A stretch of 64,000 nucleotides of DNA, from NCBI GenBank assembly GCA_947625205.1, contig CANQNN010000014.1, forward strand, positions 1 through 64,000, written 5' to 3'. A program made the translations under genes and the position numbers. Source of the stretch: an uncultured Lachnospiraceae bacterium. Its GTDB lineage: Bacteria > Bacillota > Clostridia > Lachnospirales > Lachnospiraceae. Numbering within the stretch: position 1 is the first letter of the stretch; each line of letters starts with the position of its first letter. Of the stretch, positions 42,051-50,305 are shown piece after piece. The notes beneath the pieces were generated by a model, which saw only the letters and a program-made list of their open reading frames with translations, searched no databases and was not told the origin of the DNA.

Positions 42051-43904
42051 TCACTGCATTGCAAAAGACGGATCCTCCGGCTGGGGGTATACCTTATCAA
42101 AAAGCGCCTCGAATTCATCCCGGCCGATCTTTTCTTTTTCCAGCAGCAGCTGTGCGCATTTATGCAAGACCTTCTCCTGCTCTAAAATGATATCCTTCGC
42201 CTTCCTGTAACAGTCGTCGATGATCGCTTTCACTTCTCTGTCGATCTGTCCCGAAACTTCCTCGCTGTGGTTCTTGGCATGCGCCAGATCCCGGCCGATA
42301 AACACTTCGTCCTCATCGTCGTCATAGTTGATAATGCCGATGTTCTCCGACATACCGTACCGGGTCACCATTCTGCGGGCTGCCTTCGTCGCCTTCATGA
42401 TGTCGCTCTGCGCGCCCGTTGTGATATCGTCGAAAATAATCTCTTCCGCGATACGTCCGCCCAGCGATACCATGATATCCTGCAGTATTTTGCCTTTGGT
42501 CAGGAACATCTCATCCTTCTCAGGCAGAGGCATCGTATACCCTGCGGCTCCAACCCCCGTCGGGATAATGGATACGGTATACACAGGCCCCACGTCGGGA
42601 AGCACATGAAACAGGATGGCGTGACCGGCTTCATGGTACGCCGTGATCTTCTTTTCCTTCTCAGAGATTATACGGCTCTTTTTCTCCGTTCCGATCCCCA
42701 CCTTAACAAAGGCTTTGCGTATATCATCCTGCTTTAGAAATACGCGCCCGTCCATAGCGGCATTGATCGCAGCCTCATTCAGAAGATTTTCAAGATCCGC
42801 TCCCGTAAATCCCGCGGTAGTCTGTGCGATCTGCGCCAGGTCCACATCATCGCCCAGCGGTTTATTCTGGGCATGCACCTTAAGGATCTCTTCTCTGCCT
42901 CTCACATCGGGACGCGCCACCGCGATCTTCCGATCGAAACGTCCCGGTCTTAAGATCGCCGGATCCAGTATATCCACACGGTTCGTCGCCGCCATCACAA
43001 TGATCCCCTCATTGACGCCGAAACCGTCCATCTCCACGAGCAGCTGGTTTAACGTCTGCTCGCGCTCGTCGTGTCCGCCGCCCATACCGGTCCCGCGTCG
43101 TCTTGCCACTGCGTCGATCTCATCTATAAAAATAATGCACGGCGAATGTTTCTTCGCCTCCGCGAACATATCACGGACACGGGAAGCGCCGACGCCCACA
43201 AACATCTCCACAAAATCAGACCCGGATATGCTGAAAAACGGCACGTTCGCCTCTCCGGCAATGGCCTTTGCAAGCAGCGTCTTACCTGTACCGGGCGCAC
43301 CCTCAAGAAGTATTCCCTTGGGGATACGGGCGCCAACTTTGGTAAACTTGCCCGGCTCTTTTAGAAATTCTACGATCTCCTGCAGCTCTTCTTTCTCTTC
43401 CTTCAGTCCCGCCACGCCGTCCAGCTTAATTGTGTTCTCTCCGCCCAGCGTCAGCTTAGCCCGGCTCCTGCCAAAGTTCATCATCTTGCCGTTGCTGCTG
43501 TTCCCGGCATTCTGTGCGTTCATTATCACGAAAAAGAACACACAGACCACCACCACGATCAGGATCGGGAAAACGCTGTTGAGAAACCAGCTTTCCTCCG
43601 GCACATCCTCCACTCTGGGATCCAGTCCATGACTTCTGACAAACGCTTCTATCTCCGTTACATCCGTCACATACAAGACCCGTTCTTCCCCGTTCTTCAG
43701 CGTGACCTCCAGGGAACCGGCCGCCGTATCCTTCTGCGGGCGTATACTGACTGCCGTCACTTCATTGTTCTCCAGCTGCTTCTCAAATTCGCCCCTGGTG
43801 TAGCCTGTATTCTGCACCCGCAGCGTTCCGATCCATACGGTAAATAGCAGCAGCCCGATGATAATAATAAAATATAGATAAAAACTCTTGTTATTTCTGC
43901 TCAA
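42051..43904 (-). CDS. ftsH: ATP-dependent zinc metalloprotease FtsH
   Basis: 617 residues. Starts at TTG (43904) with AAAGAGG five bases before it. Two TM helices (about 8-26 and 112-133) enclose an extracellular domain. The AAA domain has Walker A GAPGTGKT, Walker [10 protein letters not shown] and the arginine-finger region RPGRFDR. The zinc protease motif HEAGH lies in [11 protein letters not shown]. It degrades misfolded membrane proteins and regulators from the cytoplasmic side. It is last in the conserved tilS-hpt-ftsH gene order. The C-terminus is short, ending soon after the helical domain. Confidence 0.97.
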   Translation of the reverse strand: MSRNNKSFYLYFIIIIGLLLFTVWIGTLRVQNTGYTRGEFEKQLENNEVTAVSIRPQKDTAAGSLEVTLKNGEERVLYVTDVTEIEAFVRSHGLDPRVEDVPEESWFLNSVFPILIVVVVCVFFFVIMNAQNAGNSSNGKMMNFGRSRAKLTLGGENTIKLDGVAGLKEEKEELQEIVEFLKEPGKFTKVGARIPKGILLEGAPGTGKTLLAKAIAGEANVPFFSISGSDFVEMFVGVGASRVRDMFAEAKKHSPCIIFIDEIDAVARRRGTGMGGGHDEREQTLNQLLVEMDGFGVNEGIIVMAATNRVDILDPAILRPGRFDRKIAVARPDVRGREEILKVHAQNKPLGDDVDLAQIAQTTAGFTGADLENLLNEAAINAAMDGRVFLKQDDIRKAFVKVGIGTEKKSRIISEKEKKITAYHEAGHAILFHVLPDVGPVYTVSIIPTGVGAAGYTMPLPEKDEMFLTKGKILQDIMVSLGGRIAEEIIFDDITTGAQSDIMKATKAARRMVTRYGMSENIGIINYDDDEDEVFIGRDLAHAKNHSEEVSGQIDREVKAIIDDCYRKAKDIILEQEKVLHKCAQLLLEKEKIGRDEFEALFDKVYPQPEDPSFAMQ

Positions 43905-43938
43905 AGTAAACCTCTTTCATATTCTTTTCTTTAATTAG

Positions 43939-44463
43939 TCAATCAAACTTTACGACGCCGATATAAGGAAGATTACGATATTTCTGATCATAATCGAGAC
44001 CGTAACCCACTACAAACTCATCCGGGATCTGAAATCCGATGTAATCCACCCGGACGTCCACCTCTCTCCGGTCCGGCTTGTCCAACAGCGTACAGAGCCG
44101 CACGCTCTGGGGGCCTCTGTCTTTTAACATCTCAAGCAGACAGCTCAACGTTCTGCCCGAATCTACAATATCCTCCACCACGATCACATCTTTGCCTTTT
44201 ATCGTTTCATCCAGATCTTTTACGATCCTGACTACACCGCTGGACCTGGTGTCCCCGCCGTAACTGGATACCGACATAAAATCCAGGGATACCGGCACTG
44301 TGATCCTCTTGGCAAGCTCGCACATGAAAAAGCTGCCTCCCTTGAGCACACAGACCAGATGCACCTGCCTGCCTGCATAATCCCGGGATATCTGCTCGCC
44401 GATCTGCTTGATCCTGCGGTCTACCTCCTCCTCACTCAGCAACACTTCAACTCGTTCCGGCAT
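43939..44463 (-). CDS. hpt: Hypoxanthine phosphoribosyltransferase
   Basis: 174 residues, family length. The PRPP-binding motif VVVEDIVDSGRTLSCLL (about 93-109) and the flexible-loop SVSSYGG define the enzyme, which converts hypoxanthine or guanine plus PRPP to IMP or GMP in purine salvage. Its first 17 bases overlap the end of tilS, and ftsH follows 34 bp later, the standard Firmicute arrangement. Confidence 0.96.
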   Translation of the reverse strand: MPERVEVLLSEEEVDRRIKQIGEQISRDYAGRQVHLVCVLKGGSFFMCELAKRITVPVSLDFMSVSSYGGDTRSSGVVRIVKDLDETIKGKDVIVVEDIVDSGRTLSCLLEMLKDRGPQSVRLCTLLDKPDRREVDVRVDYIGFQIPDEFVVGYGLDYDQKYRNLPYIGVVKFD

Positions 44464-45991
44464 AATGTCCTCCTCTTAGCTGTACCTGTAAAATACGCTT
44501 TGTGCTTTCATCCACCTTATAACCCTGACTGATGCGATAGCCCGGGATCCACAGAACATGGGATGCGTCCGCCAGCAAATACATGCTGTCGCGCTGTCTT
44601 TCGGGGATTTTTTCGTTGATCATATACTGTTTAACCGACTTTGTATGCAGCGCAGCGTCGATCGTCAGGTAATCGCCCTTTTTTCTCGTGCGCAGCAATA
44701 AAACCGTAGTTATTTTATCATAATCGAACCATTTCGTATATCTGTTTTCGGGAATATTTTGTCTGTTTTCTCGGAATGCGCCGGCGCGTTCCAGCAATGT
44801 GAACGTAAATACGCCTTCCTGCGGCACGCTGATCTGCGCCGGAGGCTTTACCGCATATTCGGCCGGGGGCTTAAGCGTCCCGTTATCCGTGTCTGCCACG
44901 CCCGGCTGCATCCCCGCCCCGCAGTACAAAAAAAGGCGGTCGTATTCTTTGCGCGCCGTTATGCCATAGGGAAGCGACAATTCTTTACTGCCCGTGTCAG
45001 CCATGAGCTTTACAAGCTCCTCTATGTGCCGCCCCGTGATATCCTTCCTGTGAGGGCTAAACCGCTCCAGACACAGCAGCAGGACCCGCTTGTATATCGC
45101 CGCATCTTCCGCAAGCAGTCTTTTACATGCTATACACAGGCTTTTTTCTGCGGCGCTTACCGCCGCCTCTCCTGCCAACGTCCTGGACGGCGCCGGCGTC
45201 TCAAAGCCGGACTCCTCCACACATACCCCATATATCTGCGCGGCCTGTTTCGTCAGATACTCTTCGGCCTCGGACAAAATGTCGGCCAGGTCACTCATAT
45301 GGCCCACTGCGCCATGACAGATCTCCTCCTCGGCGTAAGGCAAGATGTGATGCCGGATCCTGTTGCGGCTGTATGCATCCGCCTCATTGGTAATGTCTCG
45401 GCAGTATTCCAGCTGCTGTTCCTTAAGATACCGCTCAATCTGCGCCCGCTCCAGACACAGCACCGGACGGATGACCGCTTCCCTGACAGGCCGGATGGAT
45501 GCAAACCCTCTGATGCCGCTTCCCCGGAAAAGATGAAACAGCATCGTCTCGGCCCGGTCATTGGCATTATGCGCCACGGCGATCTTAACCGGCCGATCCG
45601 GGTCCTGCTGCTGCCGGACTGCTTCAAAAGCCGCGTACCGGATCTGTCTTCCCGCCTCTTCCCGGGACAGCCTGTGGGCGGCGGCATAACCGTTCATGTC
45701 CGCCCTGTGAAGATAAAAGGGAATATCCCACTCTTTGCACAGCCGCTCCACATACGCCCCATCTGCAGACGACTCTTTGCGGACCCCGTGGTCCACATGC
45801 ACGGCAAGCAGCTTAAACGGCCTGACTCCAGACAATCTCCACAGAATATGAAGCATACAGACAGAATCCGCGCCGCCGGATATTCCCGCCACAATGATAT
45901 CGTTCTCATTTATCATGCGATATCTGTCTATGAAGTTAATTACCTTATCGTATATATTTTCCGCCATTCCCATTTGTACCGCCGCCGGCAT
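44447..45991 (-). CDS. tilS: tRNA(Ile)-lysidine synthetase
   Basis: 514 residues. The PP-loop ATP-binding motif SGGADS (in IIVAGISGGADSVCML, about 32-47) and the HVDHGVR and HNANDRAETML motifs of the N-terminal domain are present. The C-terminal substrate-recognition domain is present too (RTRKKGDYLTI, SHVLWIPGYRISQGYKV). The enzyme attaches lysine to C34 of the AUA-decoding tRNA(Ile) and is essential. The start at 45991 is supported by AGAAGG 11 bases upstream, though internal Met7 or Met9 are possible. Confidence 0.95.
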   Translation of the reverse strand: MPAAVQMGMAENIYDKVINFIDRYRMINENDIIVAGISGGADSVCMLHILWRLSGVRPFKLLAVHVDHGVRKESSADGAYVERLCKEWDIPFYLHRADMNGYAAAHRLSREEAGRQIRYAAFEAVRQQQDPDRPVKIAVAHNANDRAETMLFHLFRGSGIRGFASIRPVREAVIRPVLCLERAQIERYLKEQQLEYCRDITNEADAYSRNRIRHHILPYAEEEICHGAVGHMSDLADILSEAEEYLTKQAAQIYGVCVEESGFETPAPSRTLAGEAAVSAAEKSLCIACKRLLAEDAAIYKRVLLLCLERFSPHRKDITGRHIEELVKLMADTGSKELSLPYGITARKEYDRLFLYCGAGMQPGVADTDNGTLKPPAEYAVKPPAQISVPQEGVFTFTLLERAGAFRENRQNIPENRYTKWFDYDKITTVLLLRTRKKGDYLTIDAALHTKSVKQYMINEKIPERQRDSMYLLADASHVLWIPGYRISQGYKVDESTKRILQVQLRGGHYAGTS

Positions 45992-46007
45992 CAGCCGCCC
46001 GGCCTTC

Positions 46008-46055
46008 TTATGTGTCTGTTCATGTGCCTGTTTAAAAGTCTGTTTATGCGTCTAT
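46008..46055 (-). repeat. Four tandem 12-bp units, each with an in-frame stop
   Basis: Consecutive degenerate units TTATGTGTCTGT, TCATGTGCCTGT, TTAAAAGTCTGT and TTATGCGTCTAT. On the minus strand each supplies TAA, TGA, TAA or TAA in the frame of the SpoIIE-like gene, so its natural stop (46044-46046) is followed by three more stops at 12-base spacing. Confidence 0.8.
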
Positions 46056-47336
46056 TATATTATAATCTGAATTTTTATTCCATACTCCCATCACCAGTAC
46101 CGTCATATCGTCCCGCACCTGTCCCCTGCTCTGCCTGAGACAAAAAGCCAGTATCTGGCCGGCCATTTCGTTTGGATTGCTATATTCCATCCTTCCGATG
46201 ATCTCCGGCAGGATCTCCGCCCCAATCCCCTGTGAGAGCGCATCCAGTACCCCGTCGGACAGCATGACCACATAATCACCGCTCTGAAGCGTCCTGTACA
46301 TCACTTCCGGTTCCAGATGCCCGAAGACGCCCAGCGGAAAATTCTGCTCCGAAAGCCTGTCCACCAACTGACCCCGCTTAATATATGTACATGCCGCACC
46401 GACTTTGATGAACTCGCATTCGCCCGTGTAAAGATTCAGATCGCATATATCAAGCGTGGACATATTTTCTTCCTGTCCCGATGACGCGAGAGCGCCGTTG
46501 ATCATCTGTATGGCCGTTTCTTTACAGAAGCCCGCCTCCAGAAGCCGCTCTGTCAGATCGATCACTCTCTCCGAATCATGGCACGCTTTTTCTCCGGACC
46601 CCATGCCGTCGGACAGAATAATCGTCACCTTGCCGTCGTCCCCTTCATGAAAGGAATAATTGTCCCCCGATACTTTCTCAGTTTCCTTCACGGCTTTTGC
46701 CGCCCCTGTCAGAAACTGGAACTGCGGTTCTTCCAGAAAATAATATGTGTTCCACTCCGGCGTCAGATACATGGGGGCGCTCCTGGCGGCCCGAAGCCTG
46801 ACATTTACCGCCGCCGATATGTAATCCGCCACATCCTCCGCCGATATGCGGTCCAGATCCCCCGATCTTAGATATCTTCCGGATGCGACCCGCATAGTCA
46901 GGCTGATTTGTGTGTGTCCGTCTTCATGCTCCAGCTCAAAAAAATCCTTAAGAAGTATCCCGGAATCCTTCAGAAGTCTCGCCATCTGCCTGTACCGCCT
47001 TGCTCCCATAGGGCGGTACAGACAAGTCTCCTTGGCCACCCGTGCCATAATATGAGCCATCTCCTTGAGATGCTCCGCCATGAGTTCCTGATTTTCCTGA
47101 AGCTTGCGCTGCCATAAATAATTCTGCCTGTTATAGACATCCGCTTCGGTTCCGCCCCCGCTCCGGCTGTCCGCGGTATCCTCCGCACCGCCGCTCTCAC
47201 GGTCAAAGGCTTCCTCCTCCTCGAACAGATCCGCCAGATCCCTAAACGACTCCGCATAATTCAACAGCCTCTGCCTGCCGTATTCCGTCATAATGGTTAT
47301 TCTGTCATCGTCTTTGACTCCTGCCTGCTTTCTCAT
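46044..47336 (-). CDS. SpoIIE-like PP2C-type serine phosphatase lacking the membrane region
   Basis: 430 residues from the ATG at 47336 with GGGAGG four bases before it; the longer open frame to 47402 reads through upstream sequence without a signal. The SpoIIE phosphatase domain (about 225-425) shows the metal-binding motifs NYSFHEGDDGKVTIILSDGMGSG and YVVMLSDGVLDAL. Upstream is the helical regulatory region. The about ten TM helices at the start of true SpoIIE are absent. Its position between divIC and tilS is that of spoIIE in clostridia, so it probably dephosphorylates SpoIIAA and activates sigma-F at the septum, or is a soluble derivative. The gene ends inside the 12-bp repeat. Confidence 0.82.
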   Translation of the reverse strand: MRKQAGVKDDDRITIMTEYGRQRLLNYAESFRDLADLFEEEEAFDRESGGAEDTADSRSGGGTEADVYNRQNYLWQRKLQENQELMAEHLKEMAHIMARVAKETCLYRPMGARRYRQMARLLKDSGILLKDFFELEHEDGHTQISLTMRVASGRYLRSGDLDRISAEDVADYISAAVNVRLRAARSAPMYLTPEWNTYYFLEEPQFQFLTGAAKAVKETEKVSGDNYSFHEGDDGKVTIILSDGMGSGEKACHDSERVIDLTERLLEAGFCKETAIQMINGALASSGQEENMSTLDICDLNLYTGECEFIKVGAACTYIKRGQLVDRLSEQNFPLGVFGHLEPEVMYRTLQSGDYVVMLSDGVLDALSQGIGAEILPEIIGRMEYSNPNEMAGQILAFCLRQSRGQVRDDMTVLVMGVWNKNSDYNIIDA

Positions 47337-47433
47337 AACGCCTCCCATATACACGTTGATCATCAACCGCTTCTGCGGACAATTATTTTGGTCAATACTC
47401 AATATATGAGAGGGTTGTCCGATTTATTCCCAC

Positions 47434-47470
47434 AAAAAAGCAGATTCCCCAACTTTCCCGGAATCTGCTT
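47434..47470 (-). terminator. Terminator behind divIC
   Basis: Stem AAGCAGATTCC / GGAATCTGCTT with an 11-base loop. On the minus strand it directly follows the divIC stop codon, which overlaps the stem, and ends in a U-run. The SpoIIE-like gene 100 bp on must therefore have its own promoter, fitting sporulation-specific expression. Confidence 0.85.
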
Positions 47471-47774
47471 AGTTTTCGTCTTTAAAAATGATCTCTCCCT
47501 CGTACACCAGCCCGAGTTTTTCCTTGGCGACCTCTTCCACATACTTCTTGGTCTGCGTATACTTCTCGTACTCCTCGATCTCTTCCGTTCTCGCTTCCTC
47601 CGCGGCGATATCCTGCATCAGAGCTTCTTCCTTTGCCATATAAGACGCCCGTTTTTCCCGCAAGTCTACGCTTTTGACTGCAACCACAATCAGCATCAAT
47701 AAGACAACTGCGGTAACTAAAAGCATGCCCATCTTGTTCTGGCGCTTTTTACAATATGCTGCTTTTCCTGCCAT
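47469..47774 (-). CDS. divIC: Septum formation initiator, DivIC/FtsB family
   Basis: 101 residues: a basic cytoplasmic start (GKAAYCKKRQNK), one TM helix (about 17-34), then a coiled coil (about 38-80, EKRASYMAKEEALMQDIAAE) and the conserved end region YVEEVAKEKLGLVYEGEIIF. Recruits cell-division proteins to the septum with FtsL. Gene order yabP-yabQ-divIC supports the assignment. The ribosome binding site AGAGGGG is 13 bases before the ATG, longer than usual. Confidence 0.92.
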   Translation of the reverse strand: MAGKAAYCKKRQNKMGMLLVTAVVLLMLIVVAVKSVDLREKRASYMAKEEALMQDIAAEEARTEEIEEYEKYTQTKKYVEEVAKEKLGLVYEGEIIFKDEN

Positions 47775-47806
47775 GTTGCTATTGATACCCCTCTTTGAAT
47801 CCGCGG

Positions 47807-48295
47807 TTAGCGTTTACATAAAACCATTCTAAGTGTTTTTATGCAAACCGTCAACCGCTTTTTTATAAATTGCATGACTTTTTTTAATTTTGAAGCAGCA
47901 AATCGAACAAACCTTCGAACCGCGCAAAATAGGCATTTTATTGGTTTTAGCACAATTTGTATGACACGAAATATCAACCACATCATCTTGTGTATATATG
48001 TTGACATAATGTATACAAAGCGGTCTTTTAAAATAATTTTATAAAAAAACATTCCAAGCGTTGCTCCCACGACGGCAAACCATCTTAAAACACCGCTGTT
48101 CTCTCTGTACAGCATATAAAACACGCCGATCCCGCACGCAAACCAATAGATAAGGTCCTCCACCGACATCCACAGCCTGCCGTGTTTAACCAGTCTTCTA
48201 ATGATCAGCACCCAGTCGTAAGCAAACGTAATGATCAGACCTATAAGAATGGAGTGCAGAAAAAAGGTGATCTCCTGAACAATGTTCTGGCTCAT
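47807..48295 (-). CDS. yabQ: Spore cortex protein YabQ
   Basis: 162 residues, four hydrophobic segments (about 5-27, 47-63, 69-84 and 100-120) and a very basic C-terminus. The opening pattern EITFFLHSILIGLIITFAYDW and position between yabP and divIC identify YabQ. It is an integral membrane protein of the outer forespore membrane needed for cortex formation in Bacillus. Direct sign that the organism sporulates. Confidence 0.9.
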   Translation of the reverse strand: MSQNIVQEITFFLHSILIGLIITFAYDWVLIIRRLVKHGRLWMSVEDLIYWFACGIGVFYMLYRENSGVLRWFAVVGATLGMFFYKIILKDRFVYIMSTYIHKMMWLIFRVIQIVLKPIKCLFCAVRRFVRFAASKLKKVMQFIKKRLTVCIKTLRMVLCKR

Positions 48296-48318
48296 GGCAT
48301 ATGCCCTTCCTGTGCGTG

Positions 48319-48609
48319 CTACTTAAACAGCCTGGCAAGTAACGATTCGCCCTTTCCGCCGTATCCGCTGCTCTCCGAATAGGTAAAGCTGTCGATACGC
48401 CCGTCCACATCCACTTCTCCTTTATCCAGAGACAGTCTGCTAACATGCAGCTCATTGCCTTTGATCATAAGCATTCCCTGTTCGGTCTCCAGCAGGATCT
48501 CGTTGACGTCAAAGGACAGCACATCTTTTACACCGCTGACAGTACATGCTTTTCTGTCGGTGAGCATCAGCTTATGAGGTCTTTTACCCGCATTGTTCAG
48601 ATCTTCCAT
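48319..48609 (-). CDS. yabP: Sporulation protein YabP
   Basis: 96 residues, GGAGG seven bases before the ATG. The family pattern HKLMLTDRKACTVSGVKDVLSFDVNEILLET and ELHVSRLSLDKGEVDVDGRID is present. It belongs to the YabP/YqfC family of small spore coat or cortex assembly proteins, made in the mother cell. Ends 23 bp before yabQ. Confidence 0.92.
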   Translation of the reverse strand: MEDLNNAGKRPHKLMLTDRKACTVSGVKDVLSFDVNEILLETEQGMLMIKGNELHVSRLSLDKGEVDVDGRIDSFTYSESSGYGGKGESLLARLFK

Positions 48610-48705
48610 ACATACACCTCCGGACCGTGGGCATTCGTTACCGCACAGTCTTACTACTTGTTAAATGTATGTGGTATGCTCTGCAAATATGTCTTATACT
48701 TTATT

Positions 48706-48948
48706 CTATGTCAAATATCTGAATAATTCCTTCGCCTCCTCCTTGCGCACCGTCTCCTGTACATCCAGCACTTCTACCCTTACCTCCCTGTTGCCGAACT
48801 GAATCGTGATAATGTCCCCTTCTTTAACATTTGCCGATGCCTTAGCCGGTTTATCATTGATAAGAACCCTGCCGGCGTCACACGCTTCATTTGCCACGGT
48901 CCGGCGCTTGATCAGGCGGGAAACCTTTAAATATTTATCCAGTCTCAT
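48706..48948 (-). CDS. rqcP: RqcP (YabO/Hsp15-like) S4-domain RNA-binding protein
   Basis: 80 residues from the ATG at 48948 with GGAGG six bases upstream; the open frame runs on to 49038 without a signal. One S4 domain: RLDKYLKVSRLIKRRTVANEACDAG and RVLINDKPAKASANVKEGD. RqcP works with RqcH in ribosome-associated quality control, binding split 50S subunits during alanine tailing. The location after hup is typical. Confidence 0.92.
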   Translation of the reverse strand: MRLDKYLKVSRLIKRRTVANEACDAGRVLINDKPAKASANVKEGDIITIQFGNREVRVEVLDVQETVRKEEAKELFRYLT

Positions 48949-48989
48949 ATCTGTCCTCCGATTATCATGATTGCATACTGCCATACCAT

Positions 48990-49030
48990 TATAAAATAAA
49001 AAGCTCATATGCAGATGCATACGAGCTTTT
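48990..49030 (-). terminator. Terminator of hup
   Basis: On the minus strand AAAAGCTC plus ATGCA pair with TGCAT plus GAGCTTTT, followed by TTTATTTT. It lies 20 bp after the hup stop codon. Confidence 0.85.
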
Positions 49031-49049
49031 ATCATCATCGTTAAAAAGA

Positions 49050-49322
49050 TTAGTTAAGCATGTCCTTCAGTGCCTTACCAGCCTTAAACTTAGGTGCCTT
49101 GGAAGCTTTGATCTTCATAACAGCGCCGCTCTGGGGATTTCTGCCCTCTCTTGCTGCTCTCTTGGTAACTTCGAAAGTACCGAAGCCAACTAACTGTACT
49201 TTACCGTCTTTCTTCAGCTCAGCGGCAACAACATCTGTGAATGCCTTTAACGCCTTCTCTGCATCTTTTTTGGATAAGCCTGCCTGATCAGCCATAGCTG
49301 CAACTAATTCTGTCTTGTTCAT
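49050..49322 (-). CDS. hup: DNA-binding protein HU
   Basis: 90 residues, exactly the family length. Complete HU pattern: MNKTELVAAMADQAGLSKKDAEKAL, GKVQLVGFGTFEV and the DNA-binding arm RAAREGRNPQSGAVMKIKASKAPKF. It is an abundant nucleoid protein that bends DNA as a dimer. The promoter TTGACA-17-TATAAA and a close terminator make it monocistronic. Confidence 0.98.
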   Translation of the reverse strand: MNKTELVAAMADQAGLSKKDAEKALKAFTDVVAAELKKDGKVQLVGFGTFEVTKRAAREGRNPQSGAVMKIKASKAPKFKAGKALKDMLN

Positions 49323-49397
49323 CTTGAACTCCTCCTCTTAATAATGAGTTATCATATTAATATTTTAGATGTTTCTCTTTTGAAACGCCTACATACA

Positions 49398-49426
49398 TTT
49401 ATATACGTTTTTCCCTCTGTTGTCAA
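49398..49426 (-). promoter_or_regulatory. Strong promoter of hup
   Basis: On the minus strand TTGACA (49426-49421), a 17-base spacer and TATAAA (49403-49398), about 75 bases before the HU start. Confidence 0.75.
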
Positions 49427-49543
49427 GCATAAAAGTGGCATTTTTACGCTATTTTGCGGGAATTTTTTTTATCAGAGTATAATGTATATGTTATGTAAAT
49501 TGCATTTAACGTTTTTTTACATTCCGGACTCTCCTGTATCCGG

Positions 49544-50257
49544 TTATTTTTCATATTTTTCAATCAAATCATCTACCCGGTCCTGTAAAGACTGCTCATG
49601 TGAGATCTTACCGATCCGGGCTATGTCGGACAGCCGCATAAGCATGTCCGTAACGATCCTTTCCAGCTCTTTACTGTATTCTTCCGGCCGACAGGCCCTG
49701 AGAGCATTGACCGACTCCTGCAGCGCATCCGTATCCTCTTCATAGCTGCTGCCCTTCTCATAATATTTGTCCGCTTTCTTTAGCACCTTGGCGGCTCTGG
49801 TGAGCGCCGGCAGCTCGCGGGGTATCTCATGCAGCGGAGATTTCGCCCAGTCTTTGCCCTGCTTTTCTTCTTTCTTGATCTCCTCCCAGTTTGTAAGCAC
49901 TTCTTCCGGGGTGTCCGCGCTCCCCGTGCCGAATACATGAGGATGTCTGCGCACCATCTTACGGCTGACTGCGTCTACCACATCCGCCATCGTAAAGATG
50001 CCTTCCTCTGACGCGATCTGCGCGTGCATGACAACCTGAAGAAGCACATCGCCAAGTTCTTCTATCATATTATCGGGGTCTTTCGTCTGCTCATAGATCC
50101 GAATCGCCGCCAATAACTCCGCCGCCTCTTCCGTCATGCAGGGCTTAAGGCTCTCATGGGTCTGTACCCTGTCCCACGGGCATCCGTTTTCACTGCGAAG
50201 CGTTTTTATTATTTCCAGCAGATCCTCATATGTATATTTCTTATCCGTATTATTCAC
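49544..50257 (-). CDS. mazG: MazG nucleoside triphosphate pyrophosphohydrolase
   Basis: 237 residues from a GTG start at 50257, with no good ribosome binding site visible. MazG motif near the start: LRSENGCPWDRVQTHESLKP, EEAAELLAAI and MIEELGDVLLQVVMHAQ, the magnesium-binding acidic cluster. The C-terminal second domain (about 115-237) is more degenerate, as in most MazG proteins. Hydrolyses (d)NTPs to monophosphates, a house-cleaning function. It lies 48 bp after the PEGA lipoprotein gene. Confidence 0.94.
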   Translation of the reverse strand: MNNTDKKYTYEDLLEIIKTLRSENGCPWDRVQTHESLKPCMTEEAAELLAAIRIYEQTKDPDNMIEELGDVLLQVVMHAQIASEEGIFTMADVVDAVSRKMVRRHPHVFGTGSADTPEEVLTNWEEIKKEEKQGKDWAKSPLHEIPRELPALTRAAKVLKKADKYYEKGSSYEEDTDALQESVNALRACRPEEYSKELERIVTDMLMRLSDIARIGKISHEQSLQDRVDDLIEKYEK

Positions 50258-50305
50258 CTGATCATCGCTTTCTGTTTTGTCTGTATCGGCCGGCTGATTT
50301 GCCTT

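Noticed and set aside
44759..46138. Plus-strand open frame of 459 codons
   Set aside because: Antisense to tilS and to the end of the SpoIIE-like gene, both of which have clear motifs.
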